Of a stretch of 64,000 nucleotides of DNA, positions 10,052-17,960 are shown in pieces. The notes beneath the pieces were generated by a model. It worked only from the letters and a program-made list of their open reading frames with translations. It had not been told where the DNA came from and searched no databases. Position 1 is the stretch's first letter. Each line of letters starts with the position of its first letter. The stretch lies in assembly GCA_958296055.1 (NCBI GenBank), contig CATQHS010000001.1, forward strand, positions 2,204,277 to 2,268,276. The letters run 5' to 3'. The position numbers and the translations under genes were made by a program. The stretch comes from an uncultured Acidimicrobiales bacterium. Its GTDB lineage: Bacteria > Actinomycetota > Acidimicrobiia > Acidimicrobiales > Aldehydirespiratoraceae.

Positions 10052-10090
10052 ACGCGGAGTTCCACGGCTCCACCGCCGGGGTTGATCGAT

Positions 10091-10249
10091 GTGCCCCTAC
10101 GGCGATTCTTCGATCTTTCGCCACGCGAGGGAAATCAGCGGCTTTATTTTGAAAGATTGTGCAATCTTGCCCGTTGGATTGCCAGAAGGCTCAGAATCCT
10201 GTGGGGGGTTGCGGACGGTGCCTCGTTCTGGAGAGGTGAACGCGTCCGA
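10091..10249 (+). repeat. ~159-bp direct repeat, copy 3
   Basis: About 97% identical to 8085-8243; contains AAGATTGTGCAATCTT at 10153-10168. Confidence 0.9.
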
Positions 10250-10288
10250 GGCAGTGTCCCGCTGAGTGGTGGGCTTTGGGGTAGCCGC
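10249..10288 (+). repeat. 40-bp inverted repeat, left copy
   Basis: AGGCAGTGTCCCGCTGAGTGGTGGGCTTTGGGGTAGCCGC is the exact reverse complement of 14576-14615. Confidence 0.95.
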
Positions 10289-10313
10289 TGGGTCACAGGG
10301 CCTTGTCCCGCTC

Positions 10314-10946
10314 TCAGAGAGAAGCATCGGGTTGAAGCACGGCTTGAGCAATCTCCCAGGCGTTGGTGCTCGGGTTTGAATTCGGCGGTGAGCCGCCGCC
10401 TTCGTGGCGACTGTCCAACGCGATGGCTCTCCGGCGAGCTTCTTCGATGGCTTCAAGGAGCAACGGTATAGCTTCAGGCCGGATTTTCTTATCATCCATA
10501 AGGCCGAGTTCTTGGCACTTCCTTTGCAAGTCGTGTCGATCTATGTATGCGGTCTGATCTTGTTCGTGCAGTAGCAGCCAAAGCTCGAAGCAGGGGTTCG
10601 ATATTGCCGTGCGAATGCCACTGTCTCTGGCCTCTTGTATAGCGCTCTTGAAGTGAGGATGTTCATCCCTATCAAACACGCACCAGATCTCATCGAAATC
10701 AGGAGCACCCATTCGGTGTCCGGCTTGTTTGTTTCGCTTGGTGTGTTGACGGGCACGGCCGACGAGCGACAGCGGTACCATGCCCGATTCGGCAAAGTCG
10801 ATCTTGATCTGCTGGTTCTGTCTCTCCAAGATCTTGAGGTAATCACGCTCCGTGACTCTGCCTTCGGTTAACACTCGGATGACTCGACGTGTCTCACGGG
10901 GCGAGATAGTTCTTCTGGGATGGCTTCCCGGTGGTTTGCGCTTCAC
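10314..10946 (-). CDS. rloB: RloB-like protein (Toprim-like acidic motifs)
   Basis: LTEGRVTERDYLKIL ... DEIWCVFDRDEHPHFKSAI ... SNPCFELWLLLHE; 4-nt overlap with upstream ATPase gene. Confidence 0.75.
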   Translation of the reverse strand: MKRKPPGSHPRRTISPRETRRVIRVLTEGRVTERDYLKILERQNQQIKIDFAESGMVPLSLVGRARQHTKRNKQAGHRMGAPDFDEIWCVFDRDEHPHFKSAIQEARDSGIRTAISNPCFELWLLLHEQDQTAYIDRHDLQRKCQELGLMDDKKIRPEAIPLLLEAIEEARRRAIALDSRHEGGGSPPNSNPSTNAWEIAQAVLQPDASL

Positions 10947-12352
10947 AAATCTAATGACTCGAAATCGCGAGGATAGCCCTCTGAGCCGAGGGACGGATTT
11001 CGTCCAGCGCTATGAGTTAGCCGACTGCGCCGAGTTGATCGAGCGAAGTCCTCTGGATCGAGGAATGGAACCCCGCCGTACCTTCCCTGGAGATAGCGAC
11101 GCTGCAAGGCCTCGTCGCGCCGAGGCTTGTAGTCGGCCAACTGGAAGAGTTTCGTCGCTCCGGAGTAGTCCTTCTCGGTGAGCCAGATCTGATCGCGTTC
11201 AAGGAAGCGTGCTTCGCTGTCCCCGAGGATCGTGATATCGTGTGAGTTGAAGATGAGCTGCGCGCACCGATGATTGGTCAGCGGGTCTTGAAATAGACCG
11301 ACTAGGCACCGGACGAGATGCGGATGCAGGCTCGCGTCAAGCTCATCAGCCAGTAGAACGTCCCCACGATCAAGGGCATCGAGTACCGGCCCGATCAGGC
11401 CGACCCAAACCAGGGTGCCCTCGGACTCGTCTTGAGGTTCGAACACGACATCGTCGCCGTCGCCCCGGTGAACCAGGCGGACGAACTCGGCCACGACGAA
11501 CTCGTCGTCATCGGGTGTGTCGGGGTCGCCTTTGACCCCACGGAGAATCCGCAGCGCCTTCCGCATCCGGTCAGTTAAGTCCGAGTCAACGGGCGCTCGC
11601 TCTAAGTTTGAGAGCCCCAGATCAGCGGCCAGCAGCAATTCGAGCACTCGAAAGCGGTGGCCGTCCGACTCCAGCATGTGGGCGGTGTGGGCGGCGCGCA
11701 TGCCCCGCGTCGTGGAGTCGGCGAGGAGGAGGTTCCGCTGGAACCATCGGAAGAGAGGGCCGATCTCTTCGTCCGCCGCCGCTCCGGCGACGGACAGAAC
11801 TAGGGCGTTCTCCCGCACCAGCCTGCGCAGCGACTTGCCGGCCGCCCTGAAGCGCGGGCCGAACTCGACGCCGTTCTCGCCGCGGTGGAACACCAGCGCC
11901 TGTCTGCCCTTGGGGAAGTAGTAGGCGTACTCTTGCAGCACTCGGTCATCGTCGACCTCGAATCCGTACTGCCACCGGACCTCGCGCAATATGAGATCGA
12001 TGTCGAACCGCGACGGGCGATCCCGCGAGCTGGCGTCGAGCAGGAAGGGCCTGCGAAATACGCCGCTTCCCTCTCCCCCCTGACTGAACGAGCCCATTAC
12101 CAAGTACCGCATGTCGGCGAGCGCCCGAAGGATCGTCGTTTTGCCGGACGCGTTGGCGCCGAACACGCCGGCCGCGGGAAGCACGCGGACGGGTCGCGCC
12201 GCGGCCGTGGGGAGGTCCCGCACGACTTCCTCGGCTGACATTTGGGCGGCGAGGAGAGACAGATGCACCTCGTCGCGGTACGAACGCACATTGTCCGCAG
12301 TGAACGACAGCAGGGCGCTCAGCGGACTCAGCCCCGGAATTTCGGTCTTCAT
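10943..12352 (-). CDS. rloA: AAA15/RloA-like ATPase
   Basis: Walker A GANASGKTT; LLADELDASLHPHLVRCLVGLFQ; FNSHDITIL; ORF extends to 12406 but MKTEIPGLS at 12352 is the more natural start. Confidence 0.75.
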   Translation of the reverse strand: MKTEIPGLSPLSALLSFTADNVRSYRDEVHLSLLAAQMSAEEVVRDLPTAAARPVRVLPAAGVFGANASGKTTILRALADMRYLVMGSFSQGGEGSGVFRRPFLLDASSRDRPSRFDIDLILREVRWQYGFEVDDDRVLQEYAYYFPKGRQALVFHRGENGVEFGPRFRAAGKSLRRLVRENALVLSVAGAAADEEIGPLFRWFQRNLLLADSTTRGMRAAHTAHMLESDGHRFRVLELLLAADLGLSNLERAPVDSDLTDRMRKALRILRGVKGDPDTPDDDEFVVAEFVRLVHRGDGDDVVFEPQDESEGTLVWVGLIGPVLDALDRGDVLLADELDASLHPHLVRCLVGLFQDPLTNHRCAQLIFNSHDITILGDSEARFLERDQIWLTEKDYSGATKLFQLADYKPRRDEALQRRYLQGRYGGVPFLDPEDFARSTRRSRLTHSAGRNPSLGSEGYPRDFESLDL

Positions 12353-12511
12353 AGCCGTATTATTGCAGGAAACCCTCACAAAAGCAAATCTAACGACAAG
12401 AATCACCGCTGGAGGTTCTAGCCGCGGCCCCGGCGACAGTCGTCCGGCCCCCGCGGCTTTGGGTTCCTGCGTTTTAGAACATCATTGAATATAGTTAGTT
12501 ATACTGAATAC

Positions 12512-12760
12512 ATGCCACGATTGGTTACAAGGATCGACGCCGAACTGGAGTCCCAGATTGCCGATCTCGTCGCCGCTGGAGTCGTCAGCTCTCGCTCCGA
12601 CGCGGTTCGTTGCGGTTTGCGGGTGCTGATCGACCAGCACAGACGCCACATGACCGGGGAAGCCATCGTGCAGGGCTACTTGAAACATCCCCAAACCGAG
12701 GAAGAGCTGGCGTGGGCCCACGACAGCGCCACGGCCATGATTGAGGGGGAGCCCTGGTGA
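12512..12760 (+). CDS. Ribbon-helix-helix antitoxin-like protein
   Basis: MPRLVTRIDAELESQIADLVAAGVVSSRSDAVRCGLRVLIDQHRR, RHH fold pattern. Confidence 0.65.
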   Translation: MPRLVTRIDAELESQIADLVAAGVVSSRSDAVRCGLRVLIDQHRRHMTGEAIVQGYLKHPQTEEELAWAHDSATAMIEGEPW

Positions 12761-12933
12761 CACCGGAGGCTGCAGGGCGAGCGGAGATCTGCATGGACGC
12801 TGGGGCGCGACACAGCCAAAGCGCTGGGACGAACTGGTAGCCCGCGGCCCCAGACCGAGGGGCTGCGCGAAGCCCTGACCCAAGCCGTGGACACTGGCGG
12901 CGGCGATATTCACATCAGAACGATGGTTCCACT

Positions 12934-13365
12934 TCATCGACGAAGGCACCGAGGAGCACGACCGGTCAAGTAAGCCTCCGTGCAGAGGAACCGCCAGAAC
13001 CCGAAGCTCAGTTCGGCGATCACTCTGTCGTGGGACTCCTCCTCGTTGCGCAGGGATCGCTCTCGAGCCGTTTTGATGATGGACCAGGCTTTGGCTCTGT
13101 GCTTTCCTGAGAACAGTTGCCGCCGGTGATACCACGCCATTGGCCATCTCTGAGACCTCCCGTAGGCGACGAGCGCTCTGTCGACCGCATTGCGGAAGAT
13201 GACTTCTAGGCGACCGAGATCTTCGTGTAGCGATGCTCCAACCCGCGCGTTCCAGTCGTAGAGGCTGATCGCCACAGCCACATCGCCGCCAGCGGCCTTC
13301 AAGTACGGATCAATCCTGGCTGCCGTGAGTCTCTCAACGAGGATTTGAGGGTTGAACGTTGACAT
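12934..13365 (-). CDS. Abi-like family protein, possibly C-terminally truncated
   Basis: LTAARIDPYLKAAGGDVAVAISLYDWNARVGASLHEDLGRLEVIFRNAVDRAL resembles the Abi-like N-terminal region; 143 aa is short for the family. Confidence 0.6.
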   Translation of the reverse strand: MSTFNPQILVERLTAARIDPYLKAAGGDVAVAISLYDWNARVGASLHEDLGRLEVIFRNAVDRALVAYGRSQRWPMAWYHRRQLFSGKHRAKAWSIIKTARERSLRNEEESHDRVIAELSFGFWRFLCTEAYLTGRAPRCLRR

Positions 13366-13387
13366 GGCGCGCCGATTGCCTTATAGT
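13359..13387 (+). promoter_or_regulatory. Near-consensus sigma70-type promoter
   Basis: TTGACA (13359-13364), 17-nt spacer, TATAGT (13382-13387). Confidence 0.65.
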
Positions 13388-13400
13388 GCCTTCTTGAAAG

Positions 13401-13438
13401 CCCCGGAACCGTCCCTGCCTTCGGGCAAACGGCCGGGG
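13401..13438 (+). other. Hairpin with UUCG tetraloop just downstream of the promoter
   Basis: CCCCGG/CCGGGG, CCGT/ACGG, TGCC-TTCG-GGCA nested. Confidence 0.6.
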
Positions 13439-13865
13439 TTACGCCCTTCTAGCCGCAGACTGCGCCGCGACAGCGCGCAGGAGGGTGCCTCACGGCGGCC
13501 CGCCCGGCCCGGCCCATTCATTGCGCCGCGCCGCGATCTCATCAGCGGCCCGTTCTCGTTGAGAAACCCGTGCGGCGCTTCTTGACCGACCAGACCTTTC
13601 TCCCATCGACTGTCATCTCGCGATCCATTCAGTTTCGATCCCTTTGAGGATTGTACGCGCGGGCACCGCTGGTCAGGGCTGACCGGGATCGCCGCCTCGG
13701 TCTGCGGCACACTCGCCCAGACCCGCCCGGCCCGGGGCATGGACGGTGACAGCAGGGTGGCACCGGCTGTTGCGGCCGGAGGCGGCGTGTCATCGGCCCG
13801 CAGACCCGCCAGACGCCGGGCTGAGCCGGGGCGAGCAGTCCGGCCCCGACGCGCGAGTCCAATCT

Positions 13866-13983
13866 GCCTCAGCCGGCTTCGCTGTGGGTCACGGGGGCTT
13901 CGCCCATCCACTCCCGCAGGGTGTTCTTCAGCTTCGTCTGCTGGATGAACAGGTCGTGCTCCACCGCGACGGACCCGGCGGCC
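13866..13983 (-). pseudogene. Duplicated 3' end of inositol-3-phosphate synthase gene
   Basis: 118 bp with 4 mismatches to 14946-15063, same orientation, exactly 1080 bp apart. Confidence 0.9.
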
Positions 13984-14136
13984 GGCCGGTGCTCATCGTG
14001 ACTCGCAGCAAAGTCGTGCCGGTGCAGGGTTTGCGCTACTGGGGCTGAGACGGCGCGACCTGGATGGCACTGTGGTCATATCTAAGGGCTTATGCTATTG
14101 AATCAGCTCAAATGATCAAGGAAGGAGGCACCACAG

Positions 14137-14370
14137 ATGAAGAAGCGGGACAAGAAAACTAAGAAGAACAAGAAGAACCAGAAAACTAACCAGTACGAAG
14201 GATTGAGCAACCAGGGCATATACAAACCCGGTCCATGGCCGGAAGGCAAACGGCCAGACCTGGTTAATCACCCTATGCCTGGGCGTATCCCTGCGGGGTG
14301 GCCTCACGGGAAGCCGGTTGAAGTTCTCAAGTTCCAGACGGAAGAGGCGGCCTCAGACAAGACCCCTTAA
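14137..14370 (+). CDS. Small Lys-rich hypothetical protein (77 aa)
   Basis: Strong RBS (aaggaaggagg) before ATG; MKKRDKKTKKNKKNQKTNQYEGLSNQGIYKPGPWPEGK... Confidence 0.55.
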   Translation: MKKRDKKTKKNKKNQKTNQYEGLSNQGIYKPGPWPEGKRPDLVNHPMPGRIPAGWPHGKPVEVLKFQTEEAASDKTP

Positions 14371-14575
14371 CCAGCCGACGATCTGGTCGTAGTCCAGGCC
14401 GCCAGAGCCAAGCGCTGCGAGAGCAGTCGCCGAAGAACGCGGACGGCTGCCGCTCACATAACCCTCCCCTCTGTGGCAGAATCAGAAAGGGTCATCGGCG
14501 TGTCCTCCTTGATGAGTGGGTGATTGTTCTCGCCGAGGATCACGTCGATGACCCCCCTAGCGGTGGGACCCCCCG

Positions 14576-14615
14576 GCGGCTACCCCAAAGCCCACCACTC
14601 AGCGGGACACTGCCT
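14576..14615 (-). repeat. 40-bp inverted repeat, right copy
   Basis: Exact reverse complement of 10249-10288. Confidence 0.95.
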
Positions 14616-14681
14616 TTTGCTGGACGCTGGGCCCGCTCGCAGATCTTGCAAAAAGGTTGAAAGTCGACTACCTTTCTCGTT

Positions 14682-14762
14682 GACGAGAGGCACGGAGCAC
14701 CCGTCTACGTGGGGCGACCCAAGTACCCAGCTTGCTGGTTTCAGGCGGTCCGGCCTCTCGTC
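14682..14762 (+). ncRNA. Candidate structured RNA, unit 1
   Basis: Closing stem GACGAGAGGC/GCCTCTCGTC; CCGTC/GGCGG; TGGG-GCGA-CCCA GNRA hairpin; CCAG-CTTG-CTGG hairpin. Confidence 0.55.
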
Positions 14763-14840
14763 TCGCTTCTAGCACTGATTGCTGGTGCGCTAGTCGAGCG
14801 GGTTGTGCTCCGCTTCGGGTACCTGCTACTTTTTTGTGTA

Positions 14841-14927
14841 GACGAGAGGCGCGGGTAGCCGTCCACCTGGGGAAACCCAAGTACCTGGCTCTACTGGAGT
14901 CGGCTTCAGACGGTCCGGCCTCTCGTC
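14841..14927 (+). ncRNA. Candidate structured RNA, unit 2
   Basis: Same closing stem; CCGTC/GACGG; TGGG-GAAA-CCCA GNRA hairpin; CTGGCTC-TACTG-GAGTCGG hairpin. Confidence 0.55.
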
Positions 14928-14948
14928 TCGCGTTCTAGCTGACGCGCC

Positions 14949-16253
14949 TCAGCCGGCTTCGCTGTGGGTCACGGGCGCTTCGCCCATCCACTCCCGCAGG
15001 GTGTTCTTCAGCTTCGTCTGCTGGATGAACAGGTCGTGCTCCACTGCGGCGGACCCAGCGGCCTGGGGGGCTTTGAGGTAGAAGCTCAGCCACTCCTGCA
15101 CCCCCGACTCGCCAGCTCGGGCGGCCAGGTCCATGAACAGGGCCAAGTCCAGCACGATAGGGGCGGCCAGGATCGAGTCTCGGCACAAGAAATCGACCTT
15201 GATCTGCATCGGATACCCCAGCCACCCGAAGATGTCGATGCTGTCCCAGCCCTCCTTGTCGTCGCCCCGGGGCGGGTAGTAGTTGATGCGCACCACATGG
15301 TCGATCTTGCCGTACAGATCGGGGTAGACGCCGGGCTGGAGGATGGTGTCGAGCACGCCCAGCTTCGACACCTCCTTGCTCCGGAAGTTCTCGGGGGCGT
15401 CGAGCACCTCGCCGTCCCGGTTGCCCAGGATGTTGGTGGAATACCAGCCCCGCAGCCCCAGCATCCGGGCCTTGAAACCCGGTGCCAGCATGGTCTTCAT
15501 CAAGGTCTGACCGGTCTTGAAGTCCTTGCCGGCGATGGGCACGCCCCGGGCCTCGGCCAGCTCTACCATGCAGGGCAGATCCACGGTCAGGTTGGGGGCA
15601 CCGTTGGCGAAGGGCACCTCGCTCTGCAGGGCCGCGTAGGCGTAGATCTGGCTGGGGGCGATGCCGGGATCGTCCGCCCTCAGCCCGGCCTCGAAAGCGG
15701 CCGCCGACTGATGCACCCCCGACGGCTCCGAGAACGCCTCGGTGGACCCGCACCACACCATCACCAGCCGGTCGCAGCCGTGGCGGCCCCGGAAGTCCTC
15801 GATGTCGGCCATCAAGGCCTGGGCCTGCTCCCACTTAGAGGCGACGGCTTTGACCCGCACCCCCTCCAGCCTCGACACCCAGGCCCGGTCGAAGACGGCG
15901 CCCATGGCCACCACCCCCTCCAGCTCGGCCGATATGGCCCCCAAGTCCTTGTCGGCCAGCACGCCGCAGGTGCGGGCCGCCTCCATGGCGTTGGCCGAGA
16001 TGGGGTCCCACCCGCCGAACACCAAGTCGTCGAGGCCGGCCAGGGGGACGAAGTCGCGGATGAGGGGGTTGCGGCCCTCCGAGCGGGCCCCCAGCCGGAT
16101 GTGGGCCATCTGGCTGACCGAGCCGATGGGCGGGGCCAGGCCCCGCCGGGCCGCCATCACGCCGGCGATGAAGGTGGACGCCACTGCGCCCAGGCCCGGG
16201 GTGAGCACGCCGAGCCGGCCCGCGGCGGGGGAGATGAATCTTGCTTCTGTCAT
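14949..16253 (-). CDS. ino1: Inositol-3-phosphate synthase
   Basis: GVLTPGLGAVASTFIAGVMAARRG; GKDFKTGQTLMKTMLAPGFKARMLGLRGWYSTNILGNRDG; start ATG 16253. Confidence 0.9.
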   Translation of the reverse strand: MTEARFISPAAGRLGVLTPGLGAVASTFIAGVMAARRGLAPPIGSVSQMAHIRLGARSEGRNPLIRDFVPLAGLDDLVFGGWDPISANAMEAARTCGVLADKDLGAISAELEGVVAMGAVFDRAWVSRLEGVRVKAVASKWEQAQALMADIEDFRGRHGCDRLVMVWCGSTEAFSEPSGVHQSAAAFEAGLRADDPGIAPSQIYAYAALQSEVPFANGAPNLTVDLPCMVELAEARGVPIAGKDFKTGQTLMKTMLAPGFKARMLGLRGWYSTNILGNRDGEVLDAPENFRSKEVSKLGVLDTILQPGVYPDLYGKIDHVVRINYYPPRGDDKEGWDSIDIFGWLGYPMQIKVDFLCRDSILAAPIVLDLALFMDLAARAGESGVQEWLSFYLKAPQAAGSAAVEHDLFIQQTKLKNTLREWMGEAPVTHSEAG

Positions 16254-16314
16254 GGCTATGACCGTAAGCGTTCGCGCAGAGATTCCATGAACGATTAAGG
16301 AAATCCGAATTATT

Positions 16315-17325
16315 ATGCGGACCGTGGCCTCGCACCCGCCATCTTCTCCGGCCCCTCGAAGCCCGCTCGTCGCTGACTCGTCGCCAGCCTCACCGGTCGC
16401 CCCGACCAGCCCGACCGCCCCGCTCGTCGCTGACTCGTCGCCGGCCTCACCGGCCGGCCTTCCCGACCTGTCCATCCGCCAGCTCGAATACCTGGTGGCG
16501 GTGAGCGAGGCACCCACCTTCGCCCTGGCCGCCCGCCGCACCGGGGTCAGCGCATCGGCTCTGTCGCAGGGCCTGGCCGAGCTGGAGCACCGGCTCGGGG
16601 TTCCCCTGTTCGACCGGGACGGCCGTCGCCGGGTGCTGCGCCCCGAGGCTCGGCCCGTGCTCGACCACGCCCGCCAGGTGGTCGCCCTCACCGGCGACCT
16701 GGCCCGCTGGGCCGAGCGGACCCGCACCGGCCGGGAGGGCCTGCTCCGGGTCGGGATGATCGACGCCGTCGCCGTCCACCACCACTCACAGACCCTGCGC
16801 CGGTTCCGCGACGACCACCCCGGCCTGCGGCTCCTGCTCCGCGTCGCCCCGTCTCGGGACCTGCTGGCTGAGCTGGCCGCGGGGGCCCTCGACTTGGCCG
16901 TGTGCGTAGAGCCCCCCGCCTCGGTCCGGGGGGTGTGGACCGAGCCGCTCATGGCCGAGGCGCTGGCCGTCTACTGCCCCGGCGGCCGGCGGGCCGGGCC
17001 GCCTGAGACCTGGGGACCGTGGGTGCTGTTCCCGCCCGACTCCCACACCCGGACCATCGCCGAGGCCGCCCTGCGGGAGGCCGGGGCGCCCCTGGAGGTA
17101 GTGGCCGAATCGCACCAGCCCGAGGTGCTGCGGGAGATGGTCGGGCTCGGCCTGGGTTGGACGGTGCTGCCCACCGTTCAGGCCGAGTCGGGCCCCCGCC
17201 CCCTGGCCCGGGCCCGCCGTCTCGGGACCCGCAAACTGGTGGCGGCCGGCCGTATCGGGGCGGCCGCTAGCCCGGCCGGCCGCGAGATGCTGCGGGTCCT
17301 GCGGGATCCCCGAAGTTCTGCGTAA
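16315..17325 (+). CDS. LysR family transcriptional regulator
   Basis: LSIRQLEYLVAVSEAPTFALAARRTGVSASALSQGLAELEHRLGVPLFDRDGRR. Confidence 0.9.
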   Translation: MRTVASHPPSSPAPRSPLVADSSPASPVAPTSPTAPLVADSSPASPAGLPDLSIRQLEYLVAVSEAPTFALAARRTGVSASALSQGLAELEHRLGVPLFDRDGRRRVLRPEARPVLDHARQVVALTGDLARWAERTRTGREGLLRVGMIDAVAVHHHSQTLRRFRDDHPGLRLLLRVAPSRDLLAELAAGALDLAVCVEPPASVRGVWTEPLMAEALAVYCPGGRRAGPPETWGPWVLFPPDSHTRTIAEAALREAGAPLEVVAESHQPEVLREMVGLGLGWTVLPTVQAESGPRPLARARRLGTRKLVAAGRIGAAASPAGREMLRVLRDPRSSA

Positions 17326-17411
17326 GGTCAGTGCGGCAAGCGACCGCGCCGAAGCCGACCCCCCGAAACCGAAGCCGACACCCTGAGGCCGACACTCGAA
17401 GGGAGAGCCCC

Positions 17412-17888
17412 ATGAGCAAGGCAGCCTCCGCCTACGAGACGCTGAAGACCCAGGAAGGCCAAGAACAAGGCTGCGGCGATTGGCTGGAGATCGACCAGGA
17501 GATGATCGACGCCTTCGCCGATTGCACCTTCGACCACCAGTTCATCCACGTCGACCCCGCCCGGGCCGCGGCCGAGACCCCCTTCGGCGGCACCATCGCC
17601 CACGGCCTGCTCACCCTGTCGATGCTCCCGCACCTCACCCGGACCCTCCCCGCCGCCGATGGGCCGCTCGACGGGGTGGTCATGGGGATCAACTACGGCT
17701 TCGACCGGGTGCGCTTCGTCCATCCCGTCAACAGCGGCCGCCGGGTCCGGGCCCGGGCCGCGGTGAAGTCGGTGGAGCTGAAGGGATCGGCCGTCAACCA
17801 GATCCGCACCATCACCGTGGAGATCGACGGCGCCGACAAGCCGGCCCTGGTGGCCGACTGGGTCACCCGGATCGTGTTCGAGTCATGA
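17412..17888 (+). CDS. MaoC-like hydratase
   Basis: IDAFADCTFDHQFIHVDPARAAAETPFGGTIAHGLLTLSMLP. Confidence 0.9.
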   Translation: MSKAASAYETLKTQEGQEQGCGDWLEIDQEMIDAFADCTFDHQFIHVDPARAAAETPFGGTIAHGLLTLSMLPHLTRTLPAADGPLDGVVMGINYGFDRVRFVHPVNSGRRVRARAAVKSVELKGSAVNQIRTITVEIDGADKPALVADWVTRIVFES

Positions 17889-17935
17889 TCCCCGACCGGG
17901 TGACCCGGATCGTGTTCGAGTCATGATCCCCGACC
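17860..17935 (+). repeat. 38-bp tandem duplication at gene end
   Basis: GGGTcACCCGGATCGTGTTCGAGTCATGATCCCCGACC twice, one mismatch. Confidence 0.9.
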
Positions 17936-17960
17936 GGACCCTCCGGCCCGGGTCAGAGTC

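Noticed and set aside
12482-13147. 221-aa minus-strand ORF over the RHH antitoxin
   Set aside because: No recognisable domain, and overlaps the better supported RHH and Abi-like ORFs
13630-13666. CRISPR-repeat-like string GTTTCGATCCCTTTGAGGATTGTAC
   Set aside because: Only one copy seen, no spaced array and no cas genes in the window
13381-13911. 176-aa minus-strand ORF and rRNA/RNase P-like appearance of 13394-13860
   Set aside because: No coding signature. I looked for the RNase P (GAGGAAAGUCCGG-type) and tmRNA hallmarks on both strands and did not see them
10249-14615. Complete insertion sequence or transposon
   Set aside because: Inverted repeats present, but no transposase or integrase ORF recognised inside, so not called as an autonomous mobile element
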